Of a stretch of DNA of 6,030 nucleotides, positions 1 through 5,876 are shown in pieces (position 1 is the stretch's first letter; each line of letters opens with the position of its first letter). The position numbers and the translations under genes are program-made. Source of the stretch: a bacterium (lineage in GTDB: Archaea; Nanoarchaeota; Nanoarchaeia; Woesearchaeales; UBA10216). The notes beneath the pieces are model-generated. The model was not told the DNA's origin, made no database searches, and was given only the letters and a program-made list of their open reading frames with translations. The stretch is taken from NCBI GenBank assembly GCA_024206195.1, contig JAAGZO010000228.1, positions 1-6,030 of the forward strand, written 5' to 3'.

Positions 1-1459
1 CACTACCAGTGCTTTGTATAGTTATTGTTTTGTTTATGACACTGTCGTCGGTTTTAGGATCATCGACCACCAACATCGCAGGGCTCGCGGTTATGTAGTT
101 GTTTGTACTATTGATGACGATTGTTGATCCGGGACGAATCCTATTTGTGTCAATACGCAATACTATTGCATAATATTTATTCGCTGTGATCGTAATCTTT
201 GGTCTCACAAATTCAATCCCATCCTTGGGTGGGTCTGTATTGGATTCAGGATCAGTACCTATAAACTCTGATTTGCCACCTGTTAGACTCTCATATAGCT
301 GATTAAGTTTTTCGCATGCTTCAATATGTCGTTTCTTCTGATCTGCTGAAACATCTGATTTTTGATTGGCCTGTTTGATTTCTCTTTCTTTTTTAACCAA
401 TGGTTCTAAGAGAGCGTCTATTTTTTTTGCAAGAGTGGAATAAAAAGAATGCTTTCGGTCAAATCCATCTCGTGTGTCAGACAGAATTTCTTCATTTTGT
501 CGTAATTTATCAAGGATTATTTGTCTTGCCCCAGTCAGACGCACAGTGCCAAATAATCTAGTCGCATAAGGATCACGATCAAATCCAAAAAGAGCAAGAT
601 CATACACTGTGTTCCTGTCATCTATAACGAGTAAGCCGCCTTCCCTTTCTTCAAAATTTGTTTGTTCCAACTCATTTTCATGACGCTTGATAGTGACTTC
701 TACCTTAATATCTGAATAGTTTTCGAAGGTTAGATTAAAACTATGGTCCAGCAATACTATTCCAGTAGGTTCTTCATACTTAACTATGCTCTTCTTTTGA
801 AGTTGACCATTATTGCTGTAAGTTTGAACCTCGAGAACACGTTTATTAGCACTTGCTATAGTATGCAACATATAAAACTTGCACAGTTTTTCGACAAGCT
901 TGTCATGCAGAGGCAAAGGAACTCCATCACGCAACTGAAATTCCACTACTGTACCATTACCGTTGCCAATTCCCCAAGAACGTCGCAAATCTGAAGTAAC
1001 TTTTGGCCCCGGTATAATGCTTACAACATGGTCATCCCCCTTTCTGTGAAATTTGCATTTGTAAGATTTCCCATCCTTAATCGTTTTTACATTGCTTTTC
1101 TGTTGAGTGAACATTACATCCTTTAAGCCCTTACCGAACAAACCTCGAACTGGGAGTCCAACTGATTGCCCACTCATATCTGCTCCATACGCTACAAATT
1201 TCTCTTCCATTTCCTTATTTGTCAAACCTTCAGCCTGGTCTATTATCTGGAAAATCCTCGTATTCCTGAAGACCTTGATAGTAATAGGACTACGCTTCTT
1301 TACCGAAGAACTTGTTGACAAACCCTGTTCCAAGCGTCTGTAGCTGTCATCACTATTCGTAATAGGTTCTGTTAATGCTTTGACGATACTGTTGCCTATT
1401 GCCTTCTCAAACAACCTATCAATTTGTCTTGGAGCTATCTCAAGTCTAAAGTCTGCCAT
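1..1459 (-). CDS. GHKL-family (Hsp90/MutL/MORC-like) ATPase, C-terminus cut by window edge
   Basis: Partial: 486 codons are visible from ATG 1459 and the frame stays open to base 1. A strong AGGAGG (1465-1470) lies 5 nt before the ATG. The Bergerat ATP-binding fold is recognisable. The N-box has E31, N35 and D37 (TEPITNSDD). The G1 box is DQAEGL (74-79), with Ala replacing the first glycine of the usual DxGxG. The G2 lid is GLFGKGLKD (106-114), and GNGTVVEF (167-174) is the GT motif. Residues about 180-345 would hold the transducer domain; 345-395 is charged and helical, probably coiled coil; about 410-486 is beta-rich and Ig-like in character. Proteins of this fold clamp shut on ATP binding and often act on DNA. 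It is the third gene of the operon with the HARE-HTH and winged-helix genes, 49 nt behind the latter. The ATPase fold is clear; a MORC-like DNA role is inferred from context. Confidence 0.85.
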   Translation of the reverse strand, partial: MADFRLEIAPRQIDRLFEKAIGNSIVKALTEPITNSDDSYRRLEQGLSTSSSVKKRSPITIKVFRNTRIFQIIDQAEGLTNKEMEEKFVAYGADMSGQSVGLPVRGLFGKGLKDVMFTQQKSNVKTIKDGKSYKCKFHRKGDDHVVSIIPGPKVTSDLRRSWGIGNGNGTVVEFQLRDGVPLPLHDKLVEKLCKFYMLHTIASANKRVLEVQTYSNNGQLQKKSIVKYEEPTGIVLLDHSFNLTFENYSDIKVEVTIKRHENELEQTNFEEREGGLLVIDDRNTVYDLALFGFDRDPYATRLFGTVRLTGARQIILDKLRQNEEILSDTRDGFDRKHSFYSTLAKKIDALLEPLVKKEREIKQANQKSDVSADQKKRHIEACEKLNQLYESLTGGKSEFIGTDPESNTDPPKDGIEFVRPKITITANKYYAIVLRIDTNRIRPGSTIVINSTNNYITASPAMLVVDDPKTDDSVINKTITIQSTGS

Positions 1460-1508
1460 CGGCCCCTCCTCTTCATCATTCGACTTAATTAGTTTGTACT
1501 AACTTACA

Positions 1509-2168
1509 TTAAAAAAGTTCTGGGTAGTTACTTTTTACCCATTTGAGGAACTCGGTTATATCCTGTCGGTTCATATCTTTTGCCGCCTGTTGCAACCGTT
1601 TCATTGTTCCCTTGATAACTTGGGCTGGTGTATATGGAAAAGCATGAAGCATGTCTAATACTTCATGGCGATCAATACTTGAAGTTTCACCCAATTGGTA
1701 CATCTCATATAAATGTGAACGCTCAATCTCTTTCAATTCATCCGTTAGTGGGGGAGGTAGCTTGGGAGTTACTCTTTTGCCACCGCTATATTCAGATTTT
1801 TGCATGAGCAATCTTGCCTCATTCGCAACTTCTTGGCCAAGTTGATTTAGGACAAATACTTTCTTTGTTGTCCTCCCTCTGCGGCTGTCCTCATAGGCCC
1901 AATTTCTGTATTTAGGCCTTAACTGGAGAAGTGATCGGCGTATTCGAGAACTATCAGGATACTCAGGGAAACCATCCAAGGCAAACTTTGCTGGGAACAT
2001 TTTGTATAATGCAACGACTAAGTTTTCAAAGTGAGTCGATATATCGTTATTGTGAAGCACCCAAATTGCTACGACAGCGAGTCGGTTTAAATCTAGTGAA
2101 TCATATTGAGATGTAGCATACTGAGTGATTTGTCTTACATCGTCAATATTTTCATTGTTAACATCCAC
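1509..2168 (-). CDS. Hypothetical protein, probable winged-helix DNA-binding domain
   Basis: 219 residues from a GTG start at 2168. I prefer this start because GGAGG (2174-2178) sits 5 nt before it; the upstream in-frame TTG at 2180 lies against that motif and has no Shine-Dalgarno of its own. I do not recognise a named family. Residues about 24-121 alternate helices with a basic RIRRSLLQLRPKYRNW stretch and then RRGRTTKKVFVLNQLGQEVA, which looks like the recognition helix, wing and final helix of a winged-helix domain. A proline-rich linker (about 136-141) leads to a helical C-terminal region ending in ELF. No catalytic motif, signal peptide or membrane segment is visible. It lies 47 nt after the HARE-HTH gene and 49 nt before the ATPase gene, so it is probably co-transcribed and may form the DNA-reading or adaptor subunit of the ATPase. 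That role is inference. Confidence 0.75.
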   Translation of the reverse strand: MDVNNENIDDVRQITQYATSQYDSLDLNRLAVVAIWVLHNNDISTHFENLVVALYKMFPAKFALDGFPEYPDSSRIRRSLLQLRPKYRNWAYEDSRRGRTTKKVFVLNQLGQEVANEARLLMQKSEYSGGKRVTPKLPPPLTDELKEIERSHLYEMYQLGETSSIDRHEVLDMLHAFPYTPAQVIKGTMKRLQQAAKDMNRQDITEFLKWVKSNYPELF

Positions 2169-2215
2169 GTTTTCCTCCAAAGTATTTTGTATTGAGAATA
2201 CTATTGAACTCTAAT

Positions 2216-2698
2216 TTATTTAGCCTTCTTCTTAGTCTGCTTTTTCCTACTCCTGCTACGCTTGGATTTGCTTCTGGATTCTTTTTGTAATCCCCACTCA
2301 TCCAAAGCATAAATCCCCCGACCTACACGACTGAACCGTTCATCACGGTTTATATGGGCAAGGAGATTTGCAGCAGGGTCCTTGCCTGGAATGAAAACTC
2401 CGTTGCTCATTAGTGTATTCGCGATCTCCTTGTAATAGACAGGATGCCCTAATTCAAGTAATACTGCGCAGGCAGCATCCCCGACAGAATTTTCACCTCC
2501 CGCCAATGATGGTAATCTGCCATTCTCCATCCACCCTTCGCTCTCAAGTAGTGAAACAACATTTTTTAACTGAGCATCTTTTTTGGATAATTCTTCAGCT
2601 ATTTCGGAATAACGATTTCGAAGCACTATATGCTCTTTTTCTAGCTGCTCTTTCCATCTTATGAGGGTTTCAATATGATCATTATTATTTACGTTCAT
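2216..2698 (-). CDS. Coiled-coil / HARE-HTH domain protein with basic C-terminal tail
   Basis: 160 residues from ATG 2698, with GGGAGG about 9 nt upstream. Three parts are visible. Residues about 5-55 form a charged heptad-like helix, probably a coiled coil for oligomerisation. Residues about 70-136, from SVGDAACAVLLELGHPVYY through NGVFIPGKDPAANLLAHI to FSRVGRGIYALDEWG, match the HARE-HTH winged-helix module shared by bacterial restriction-linked proteins, RNA polymerase delta and eukaryotic HB1/ASXL. Residues 139-160 are almost wholly Lys, Arg, Ser and Gln, suited to non-specific DNA binding. HARE-HTH domains are thought to read or bind DNA in modification-related settings. It is the first gene after a perfect consensus promoter with a palindromic operator pair, and heads the operon leading to the GHKL ATPase. 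Whether it represses its own promoter is unknown. Confidence 0.85.
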   Translation of the reverse strand: MNVNNNDHIETLIRWKEQLEKEHIVLRNRYSEIAEELSKKDAQLKNVVSLLESEGWMENGRLPSLAGGENSVGDAACAVLLELGHPVYYKEIANTLMSNGVFIPGKDPAANLLAHINRDERFSRVGRGIYALDEWGLQKESRSKSKRSRSRKKQTKKKAK

Positions 2699-2752
2699 AT
2701 AAACGAACCTCCCGTATGATTATATATAGTCTAAATACACTGATTATACAAT

Positions 2753-2781
2753 ATTATACTATTGTATATACAGTATGTCAA
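2753..2781 (-). promoter_or_regulatory. Perfect consensus sigma-70 promoter of the HARE/winged-helix/GHKL operon
   Basis: On the minus strand TTGACA (2776-2781) is followed after exactly 17 nt by TATAAT (2753-2758). All 12 consensus bases match. The predicted transcription start is near 2746, giving a leader of about 48 nt with the GGGAGG ribosome site before ATG 2698. The -35 to -10 spacer holds one copy of the palindrome TGTATATACA, and a second copy lies just upstream of the -35 box. A promoter this strong beside a large dyad implies tight repression in the resting state. Confidence 0.85.
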
Positions 2782-2801
2782 GTTGTATATACAATAGTAT
2801 A
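2755..2801. repeat. 18-bp perfect inverted repeat with two TGTATATACA palindromes: probable double operator
   Basis: The arms 2755-2772 (TATACTATTGTATATACA) and 2784-2801 are exact reverse complements separated by 11 nt. Each arm contains the self-complementary decamer TGTATATACA (2763-2772 and 2784-2793). The two decamers are 21 bp apart, two helical turns, so two dimers would sit on the same face of the DNA. One decamer lies between the -35 and -10 boxes and the other directly abuts the upstream side of the -35 box. This layout is that of a repressor operator. A transcription terminator is unlikely because the stem is AT-rich and overlaps the promoter. The binding protein is not identifiable; candidates are the operon's own winged-helix proteins. 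Confidence 0.75.
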
Positions 2802-2836
2802 TGACGTAAGGTTAGTACCATCAAATATTGGTGCTA

Positions 2837-3031
2837 TTAAGCGGTAAACTTCTCAATATCTTGTACTGAAACTTCGAGACAAGATACTATTGGAGGAAGG
2901 CCTTTGATAAAATGTGCAGTCCAGGCATCAGTTTCTATGAGGCGTAACTAAACATTTTTCTCAACAAATGCTTGGGAACAATGATCTGGGACAATAGGAT
3001 AAATCATAAGCCTTGATTCAGGCTTAATCAT
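2837..3031 (-). pseudogene. Possible decayed short coding remnant with internal TAG
   Basis: Between the endonuclease gene and the operator, one minus-strand frame reads protein-like for 64 codons, from ATG 3031 to TAA 2837-2839. Codon 28 is a TAG (2948-2950). Before it the frame reads MIKPESRLMIYPIVPDHCSQ; after it come IETDAWTAHFIKGLPPIVSC and LEVSVQDIEKFTA. The mixed hydrophobic and charged composition looks coding. Just upstream, another frame reads NVIFRIIAACSDD before a stop, which might be a frameshifted earlier part. I recognise no family and see no good ribosome site. It may be the eroded end of a gene lost when the two operons were joined, or chance. UAG read as an amino acid cannot be excluded, but nothing else in the window suggests it. 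Confidence 0.3.
3007..3026. terminator. Small hairpin downstream of the restriction endonuclease gene, possible weak terminator
   Basis: TAAGCCT (3007-3013) and AGGCTTA (3020-3026) form a 7-bp perfect stem with a 6-nt loop, about 50 nt past the endonuclease stop. On the minus strand it is followed by TGATTT, a poor U-tract, so Rho-independent termination would be inefficient. It also lies inside the putative pseudogene frame, where it may be accidental. Confidence 0.3.
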
Positions 3032-3078
3032 CCGAACAAGCGGCGATTATTCTAAAGATGACGTTGGGTGGAAGGTGA

Positions 3079-3648
3079 TCATGAATCTATTCCAAGAATG
3101 AGCACTGGTATGTCTATGTCTGACACACCTCTTTTCTCCAAGTCCCACACAAACTGCTCAAAATACGAAACCCCAGAAGACATTTCATCGGCGAACTGTT
3201 TGATCGGAACTATCTCAACTCCAGCGTTAATATATCCCATCTTGTGGAATATGGTCATCTTTGCACAGACGTTATATACCATGAATGCATATTTACCGAA
3301 TTGCACTTCAATACCCAAATTGTCTTTGACAAAATCCATTTCTCGAAATGCACCACTGTTTAGACTCTTGGGAGAGTAGTTCCTTGTATAATATTTCGTT
3401 GGGTAGTCGCACTTCACCCTTTCAGTATCCCACGAAAGACGGGCAAACTCTCGCTTGAAAGCCTTGTTCAGCGACATTGGGCTGAACAACATCCTACCTG
3501 TCATTGTCTTTTCTTTGCTCTTCTTGGTCTTATGCTGCTGCGCGTCAACTGTCGAAATGATGTCTTTAATCTCGTTCAATAACGGTAGGTATTGCTCAGT
3601 TAGAACTTTTTTACCGTCATTAAAGGAGTACTCACCGGCTATGATCAT
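3079..3648 (-). CDS. Type II restriction endonuclease, BglII/BstYI family
   Basis: 189 residues from ATG 3648, with GAGGAG (3654-3659) just upstream inside the methyltransferase gene. The start overlaps the methyltransferase stop as ATGA. Residues 101-120 contain FREMDFVKDNLGIEVQFGKY: D105, E114 and Q116 reproduce the spacing of BglII Asp84, Glu93 and Gln95, where Gln replaces the Lys of the usual PD-(D/E)xK site. The block VDAQQHKTKKSKEKTM (34-49) and the following SPMSLNKAFK also resemble BstYI as I remember it. BglII cuts A^GATCT and BstYI cuts R^GATCY. The protein is somewhat shorter than BglII (223) or BstYI (about 203), the shortfall perhaps lying at the C-terminus, but the catalytic core is intact. 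Paired with the methyltransferase it should cleave unmodified foreign DNA in the cytoplasm. The choice between AGATCT and RGATCY is inferred, with RGATCY favoured by site depletion in the window. Confidence 0.88.
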   Translation of the reverse strand: MIIAGEYSFNDGKKVLTEQYLPLLNEIKDIISTVDAQQHKTKKSKEKTMTGRMLFSPMSLNKAFKREFARLSWDTERVKCDYPTKYYTRNYSPKSLNSGAFREMDFVKDNLGIEVQFGKYAFMVYNVCAKMTIFHKMGYINAGVEIVPIKQFADEMSSGVSYFEQFVWDLEKRGVSDIDIPVLILGIDS

Positions 3649-4616
3649 TTGGTCTCCTCGTTATTCCCATTCTTCCATTCCTCTGGAACCTGCGAGACTT
3701 TTTCGCGCCCTGTAGGAATATGGACTGGCTTCCCCAAATATCTGATCTTCAGTGTCCCAGAATATAAGTCAGCAATACGTTCTCGTGCCATATCTATGTA
3801 CGTTGGCTCTTTATCACAACCGACAATTTTTCTGTTGTGTCTCAACCCAGCAATAAGAGCTGACCCCACACCACAATAGGGATCAAGAACCCAATCATTT
3901 TCGTCCGTCAGGGCTAAAACACATCTTTCCACCAGCTCTATAGGAAACTGACAAGGGTGTATCGTCTTCTCGGGATGATTAGCCTTTACATTTGGAATAT
4001 TCCACAACTCCTTATCCCATTCCTGAGCAATGAACCTCCAAACATCTGAAGGATTTGTACCTAGGGGATTACATGATGGTTTTCCTTTATTAGGTCCCTT
4101 ATAGTGTGTTTTACCTGGATACTTTGCTGGGACTCGAACAGGATCGAGGTTGAACTTGTACTCGTCACTCTTCGTAAACCATAGGATTGTCTCATACCTC
4201 CCAGAGAACCTCTTTGATGCATGTAATCCGTGACCGAATTGCCATACTATTCGATTTCTGAGCTTCAATCCCTCGTCTTTGAAAATATCATAATAGTAGA
4301 TATCGAGTGGAAATACCTCGGAGTCCTGTACGAAGTTGCCCACTTCCCAACAAAGACTCCCATCAGGGCTTAATATCCTTACCAGCTCTGCCATTACGGG
4401 CTCTTGCTCAGCAAGATAGTGTTCAATACTAGTCTTTGACTCATACTCTTTCCCCAGGTTATATGGCGGCGAGCTTATTATCAGATTAATAGTATTATCG
4501 GGTATTGTCTGCAGAAATTCGAAGGAATCGCCGAGATGTAGGACAGCCCTATGTTTCTCTGAATAATCACTGCCAATTTGAGGCATCGGAAATAACGGCA
4601 ATTTCCCATTCTCCAT
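3645..4616 (-). CDS. Type II DNA methyltransferase, beta class, probably cytosine-N4 (SPPY)
   Basis: 323 residues from ATG 4616, chosen because GGAG (4623-4626) sits 6 nt before it; the in-frame TTG at 4628 has no Shine-Dalgarno. Catalytic motif IV, ISSPPYNLG (residues 47-55), precedes the AdoMet-binding motif I, VLDPYCGVGSALIAG (243-257), an order typical of the beta class. Motif X-like KTIHPCQFP (217-225) and the motif II region VGCDKE (265-270) are also present. SPPY, rather than NPPY or DPPY, usually marks N4-cytosine methylation, and the BglII, BstYI and BamHI methyltransferases are of that kind. It should protect the host by modifying the cytosine of (R)GATC(Y) using S-adenosylmethionine. 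It lies upstream of the endonuclease gene and overlaps it by 4 bp, so the two are translationally coupled. No controller-protein gene is visible. Confidence 0.92.
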   Translation of the reverse strand: MENGKLPLFPMPQIGSDYSEKHRAVLHLGDSFEFLQTIPDNTINLIISSPPYNLGKEYESKTSIEHYLAEQEPVMAELVRILSPDGSLCWEVGNFVQDSEVFPLDIYYYDIFKDEGLKLRNRIVWQFGHGLHASKRFSGRYETILWFTKSDEYKFNLDPVRVPAKYPGKTHYKGPNKGKPSCNPLGTNPSDVWRFIAQEWDKELWNIPNVKANHPEKTIHPCQFPIELVERCVLALTDENDWVLDPYCGVGSALIAGLRHNRKIVGCDKEPTYIDMARERIADLYSGTLKIRYLGKPVHIPTGREKVSQVPEEWKNGNNEETK

Positions 4617-4661
4617 ATCTCTCTCCAAATCAGTCTCAACGATCGTAACTGGGTTTGGGTT

Positions 4662-4691
4662 ATTCTACCATAATCTAATTGCTGTTGGTAA
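4662..4691 (-). promoter_or_regulatory. Probable promoter of the restriction-modification operon
   Basis: On the minus strand TTACCA (4686-4691, 4 of 6 consensus) is followed after 18 nt by TAGAAT (4662-4667, 5 of 6), preceded by TGG, which makes an extended -10. The predicted start is near 4655, about 40 nt before the methyltransferase ATG. The stretch TAGATTATGGTAG across this -10 (4665-4677) recurs at the plus-strand promoter near 5890. Confidence 0.5.
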
Positions 4692-4720
4692 GGAAATAAG
4701 TATCAGAAAATATGGACTTC

Positions 4721-4810
4721 TTAGCTCAACTCTACATACTCTCTCTCAAAGCACTTTTCAATCCACTCGATGCAACTCGGATAAGGCTCTGCATTCTTCA
4801 AATCAGCCAT
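4721..4810 (-). CDS. Candidate 29-residue ORF overlapping the end of the pseudo-receiver gene
   Basis: ATG 4808-4810 to TAA 4721-4723 encodes 29 residues, including the stretch EPYPSCIEWIEKCFE. It starts 13 nt inside the pseudo-receiver gene, in another frame, which would allow translational coupling, but no clear Shine-Dalgarno precedes it. The peptide is amphipathic and acidic, with two Cys and an aromatic-rich middle, and looks more protein-like than random. It could be a small protein or the displaced tail of a once longer pseudo-receiver. I recognise no family. Confidence 0.3.
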   Translation of the reverse strand: MADLKNAEPYPSCIEWIEKCFEREYVELS

Positions 4811-5727
4811 CTACTTTTTTCATGCCAATTAGAGTCACCTTCATATGTGTAAGCCTCACAAGTGGTGCAGACAATCCTGAATCTAGGGCTATTGGGCCAG
4901 ACTTCGCAGCCACCAAAGGCTATCTCATAGTTTTTTTCAGCCTCAATCAGTTCTGGAGTCATTTCAACTAGGCCATACGTAATAGGGACACATTTGATTG
5001 TAGTATGACCGTTAGGGCAACAAGTGAATTTACTCTTTAACTCGCAGTCGTCATGTTGATCTTCTACTTCACTTCTAACGGAAGCTCTCGCACGGCTGAT
5101 TGCGTCTTCCACGCTAACGTCGGACTTCCCATCCAGTACGGCCTGTACACGAGCAATCAGGTCACTAATATCAAATGGCATAGTTATATAGTCATTAGCC
5201 CCGAGATTCAGCATTGTCGTTACAGCTTCATCGGATTTTTTGCTAGTGAGTATTACAATCGGCATGTCAGACCATTCCCTGATTCGCCGGCAAACCTCGA
5301 CTCCATCTATTCCAGGCATCACAATTTCCATTAGCACTAGGTCAGGTGAAGTTTCTTCCACGGCTTTGAGACCAGCTTCACTGTCCTCTACCGTTGTCAC
5401 AACAAAACCACGCGCTTCGAGGTTAGCTCTTACAAATTTGAGTATTACCGGACTAGGGTGAATATGAAGTATTCGGTAATGCGTGTCACTCACCACACGT
5501 TCTTTAACAACATGAGAGACTGGTTTGCTCTCCTTAACTTTCTGCCAGATCGCGTTGATAACAAGATAGATCAAACCCCAGATAATGAAGTGAATACCAC
5601 CCGCTAACCCCCCTTTTATGATGCCTGAATCTGCGATTCCGTATATCAGCACCAATGTGCAGAATGCTAGTATAGGGCCCGCAAGCGCCCAGTTTGTTTT
5701 GCCCGAATTGCTTTTGTTATTTGACAT
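4798..5727 (-). CDS. Membrane-anchored pseudo-receiver (degenerate response-regulator) protein with zinc-ribbon-like C-terminus
   Basis: 309 residues from ATG 5727, the only ATG after an in-frame stop at 5761-5763; no strong Shine-Dalgarno is visible. Residues about 12-31 and 35-61 are two hydrophobic helices, anchoring the protein with a large cytoplasmic part. Residues about 85-200 follow the receiver fold closely (PDLVLMEIVMPGIDG, IVILTSK, ANDYITMPFDISDLIARV). The phospho-acceptor Asp is Glu (E134), the acidic pair is His-Pro (H90, P91) and the invariant Lys is Met (M183); T161 remains. It therefore should not be phosphorylated, though E134 could mimic the active state. The C-terminus holds C236-C237-x3-H241, C246, a YG turn, GGC (272-274) and C287-x2-C290, which resembles short bacterial zinc-ribbon proteins. 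The likely role is a constitutive signalling or protein-interaction scaffold at the membrane. Any link to the neighbouring restriction system is unproven. Confidence 0.8.
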   Translation of the reverse strand: MSNNKSNSGKTNWALAGPILAFCTLVLIYGIADSGIIKGGLAGGIHFIIWGLIYLVINAIWQKVKESKPVSHVVKERVVSDTHYRILHIHPSPVILKFVRANLEARGFVVTTVEDSEAGLKAVEETSPDLVLMEIVMPGIDGVEVCRRIREWSDMPIVILTSKKSDEAVTTMLNLGANDYITMPFDISDLIARVQAVLDGKSDVSVEDAISRARASVRSEVEDQHDDCELKSKFTCCPNGHTTIKCVPITYGLVEMTPELIEAEKNYEIAFGGCEVWPNSPRFRIVCTTCEAYTYEGDSNWHEKSRWLI

Positions 5728-5757
5728 GAAAAATACACAACCAAATAGAGTGTTCCT

Positions 5758-5786
5758 ATCCTACACCTCTACCTACCATGCGTCAA
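5758..5786 (-). promoter_or_regulatory. Probable promoter of the pseudo-receiver gene
   Basis: On the minus strand TTGACG (5781-5786, 5 of 6 consensus) is followed after exactly 17 nt by TAGGAT (5758-5763, 4 of 6). The predicted start is near 5751, leaving a leader of about 24 nt before ATG 5727. Confidence 0.5.
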
Positions 5787-5876
5787 GCTGGAGGTCAGGT
5801 CGTGGCGGCATCTTTATTTTCGCAGCTTGTTATTCCTCTACAGCAATAATCCATTGTATACGATGCTTTTGATGAC

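Noticed and set aside
743..994. Plus-strand ORFs across the window (743-994, 1107-1343, 1651-1845, 1931-2116, 2413-2664, 3068-3379, 3455-3715, 3649-3879, 5053-5334, 5240-5461, 5618-5872)
   Set aside because: Almost all lie opposite well-supported minus-strand genes (5618-5872 runs on into the divergent promoter region); their translations show no domains and they lack ribosome sites.
2169..2180. TTG start for the winged-helix gene at 2180
   Set aside because: GGAGG at 2174-2178 serves the GTG at 2168; nothing upstream of 2180 resembles a ribosome site.
2181..2202. Short inverted repeat AGTATT/AATACT before the winged-helix gene
   Set aside because: A 6-bp AT-only stem with a 10-nt loop is too weak to support a regulatory claim.
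2743..2748. Second TATAAT downstream of the main -10 box
   Set aside because: No matching -35 box at 16-18 bp; the AT-rich context makes chance matches likely.
2755..2801. Large inverted repeat read as insertion-sequence end, terminator or CRISPR-like repeat
   Set aside because: There is no transposase, target duplication, U-tract or repeated spacer array; the repeat overlaps a perfect promoter, so an operator explains it better.
4617..4628. TTG start for the methyltransferase at 4628
   Set aside because: ATG 4616 has GGAG at ideal spacing, while TTG 4628 has no Shine-Dalgarno; the extra four residues are not needed by any motif.
4639..4646. Palindrome ACGATCGT in the methyltransferase leader as an operator or C-box
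   Set aside because: Eight-base palindromes are expected about 20 times in a window this size, and it lacks the paired spacing of known controller boxes.
4815..4820. Run of six A (minus strand) as a frameshift point fusing the pseudo-receiver to the 29-codon ORF
   Set aside because: A slip there would meet an in-frame TAG immediately before the small ORF's ATG, so it would not give a fusion.
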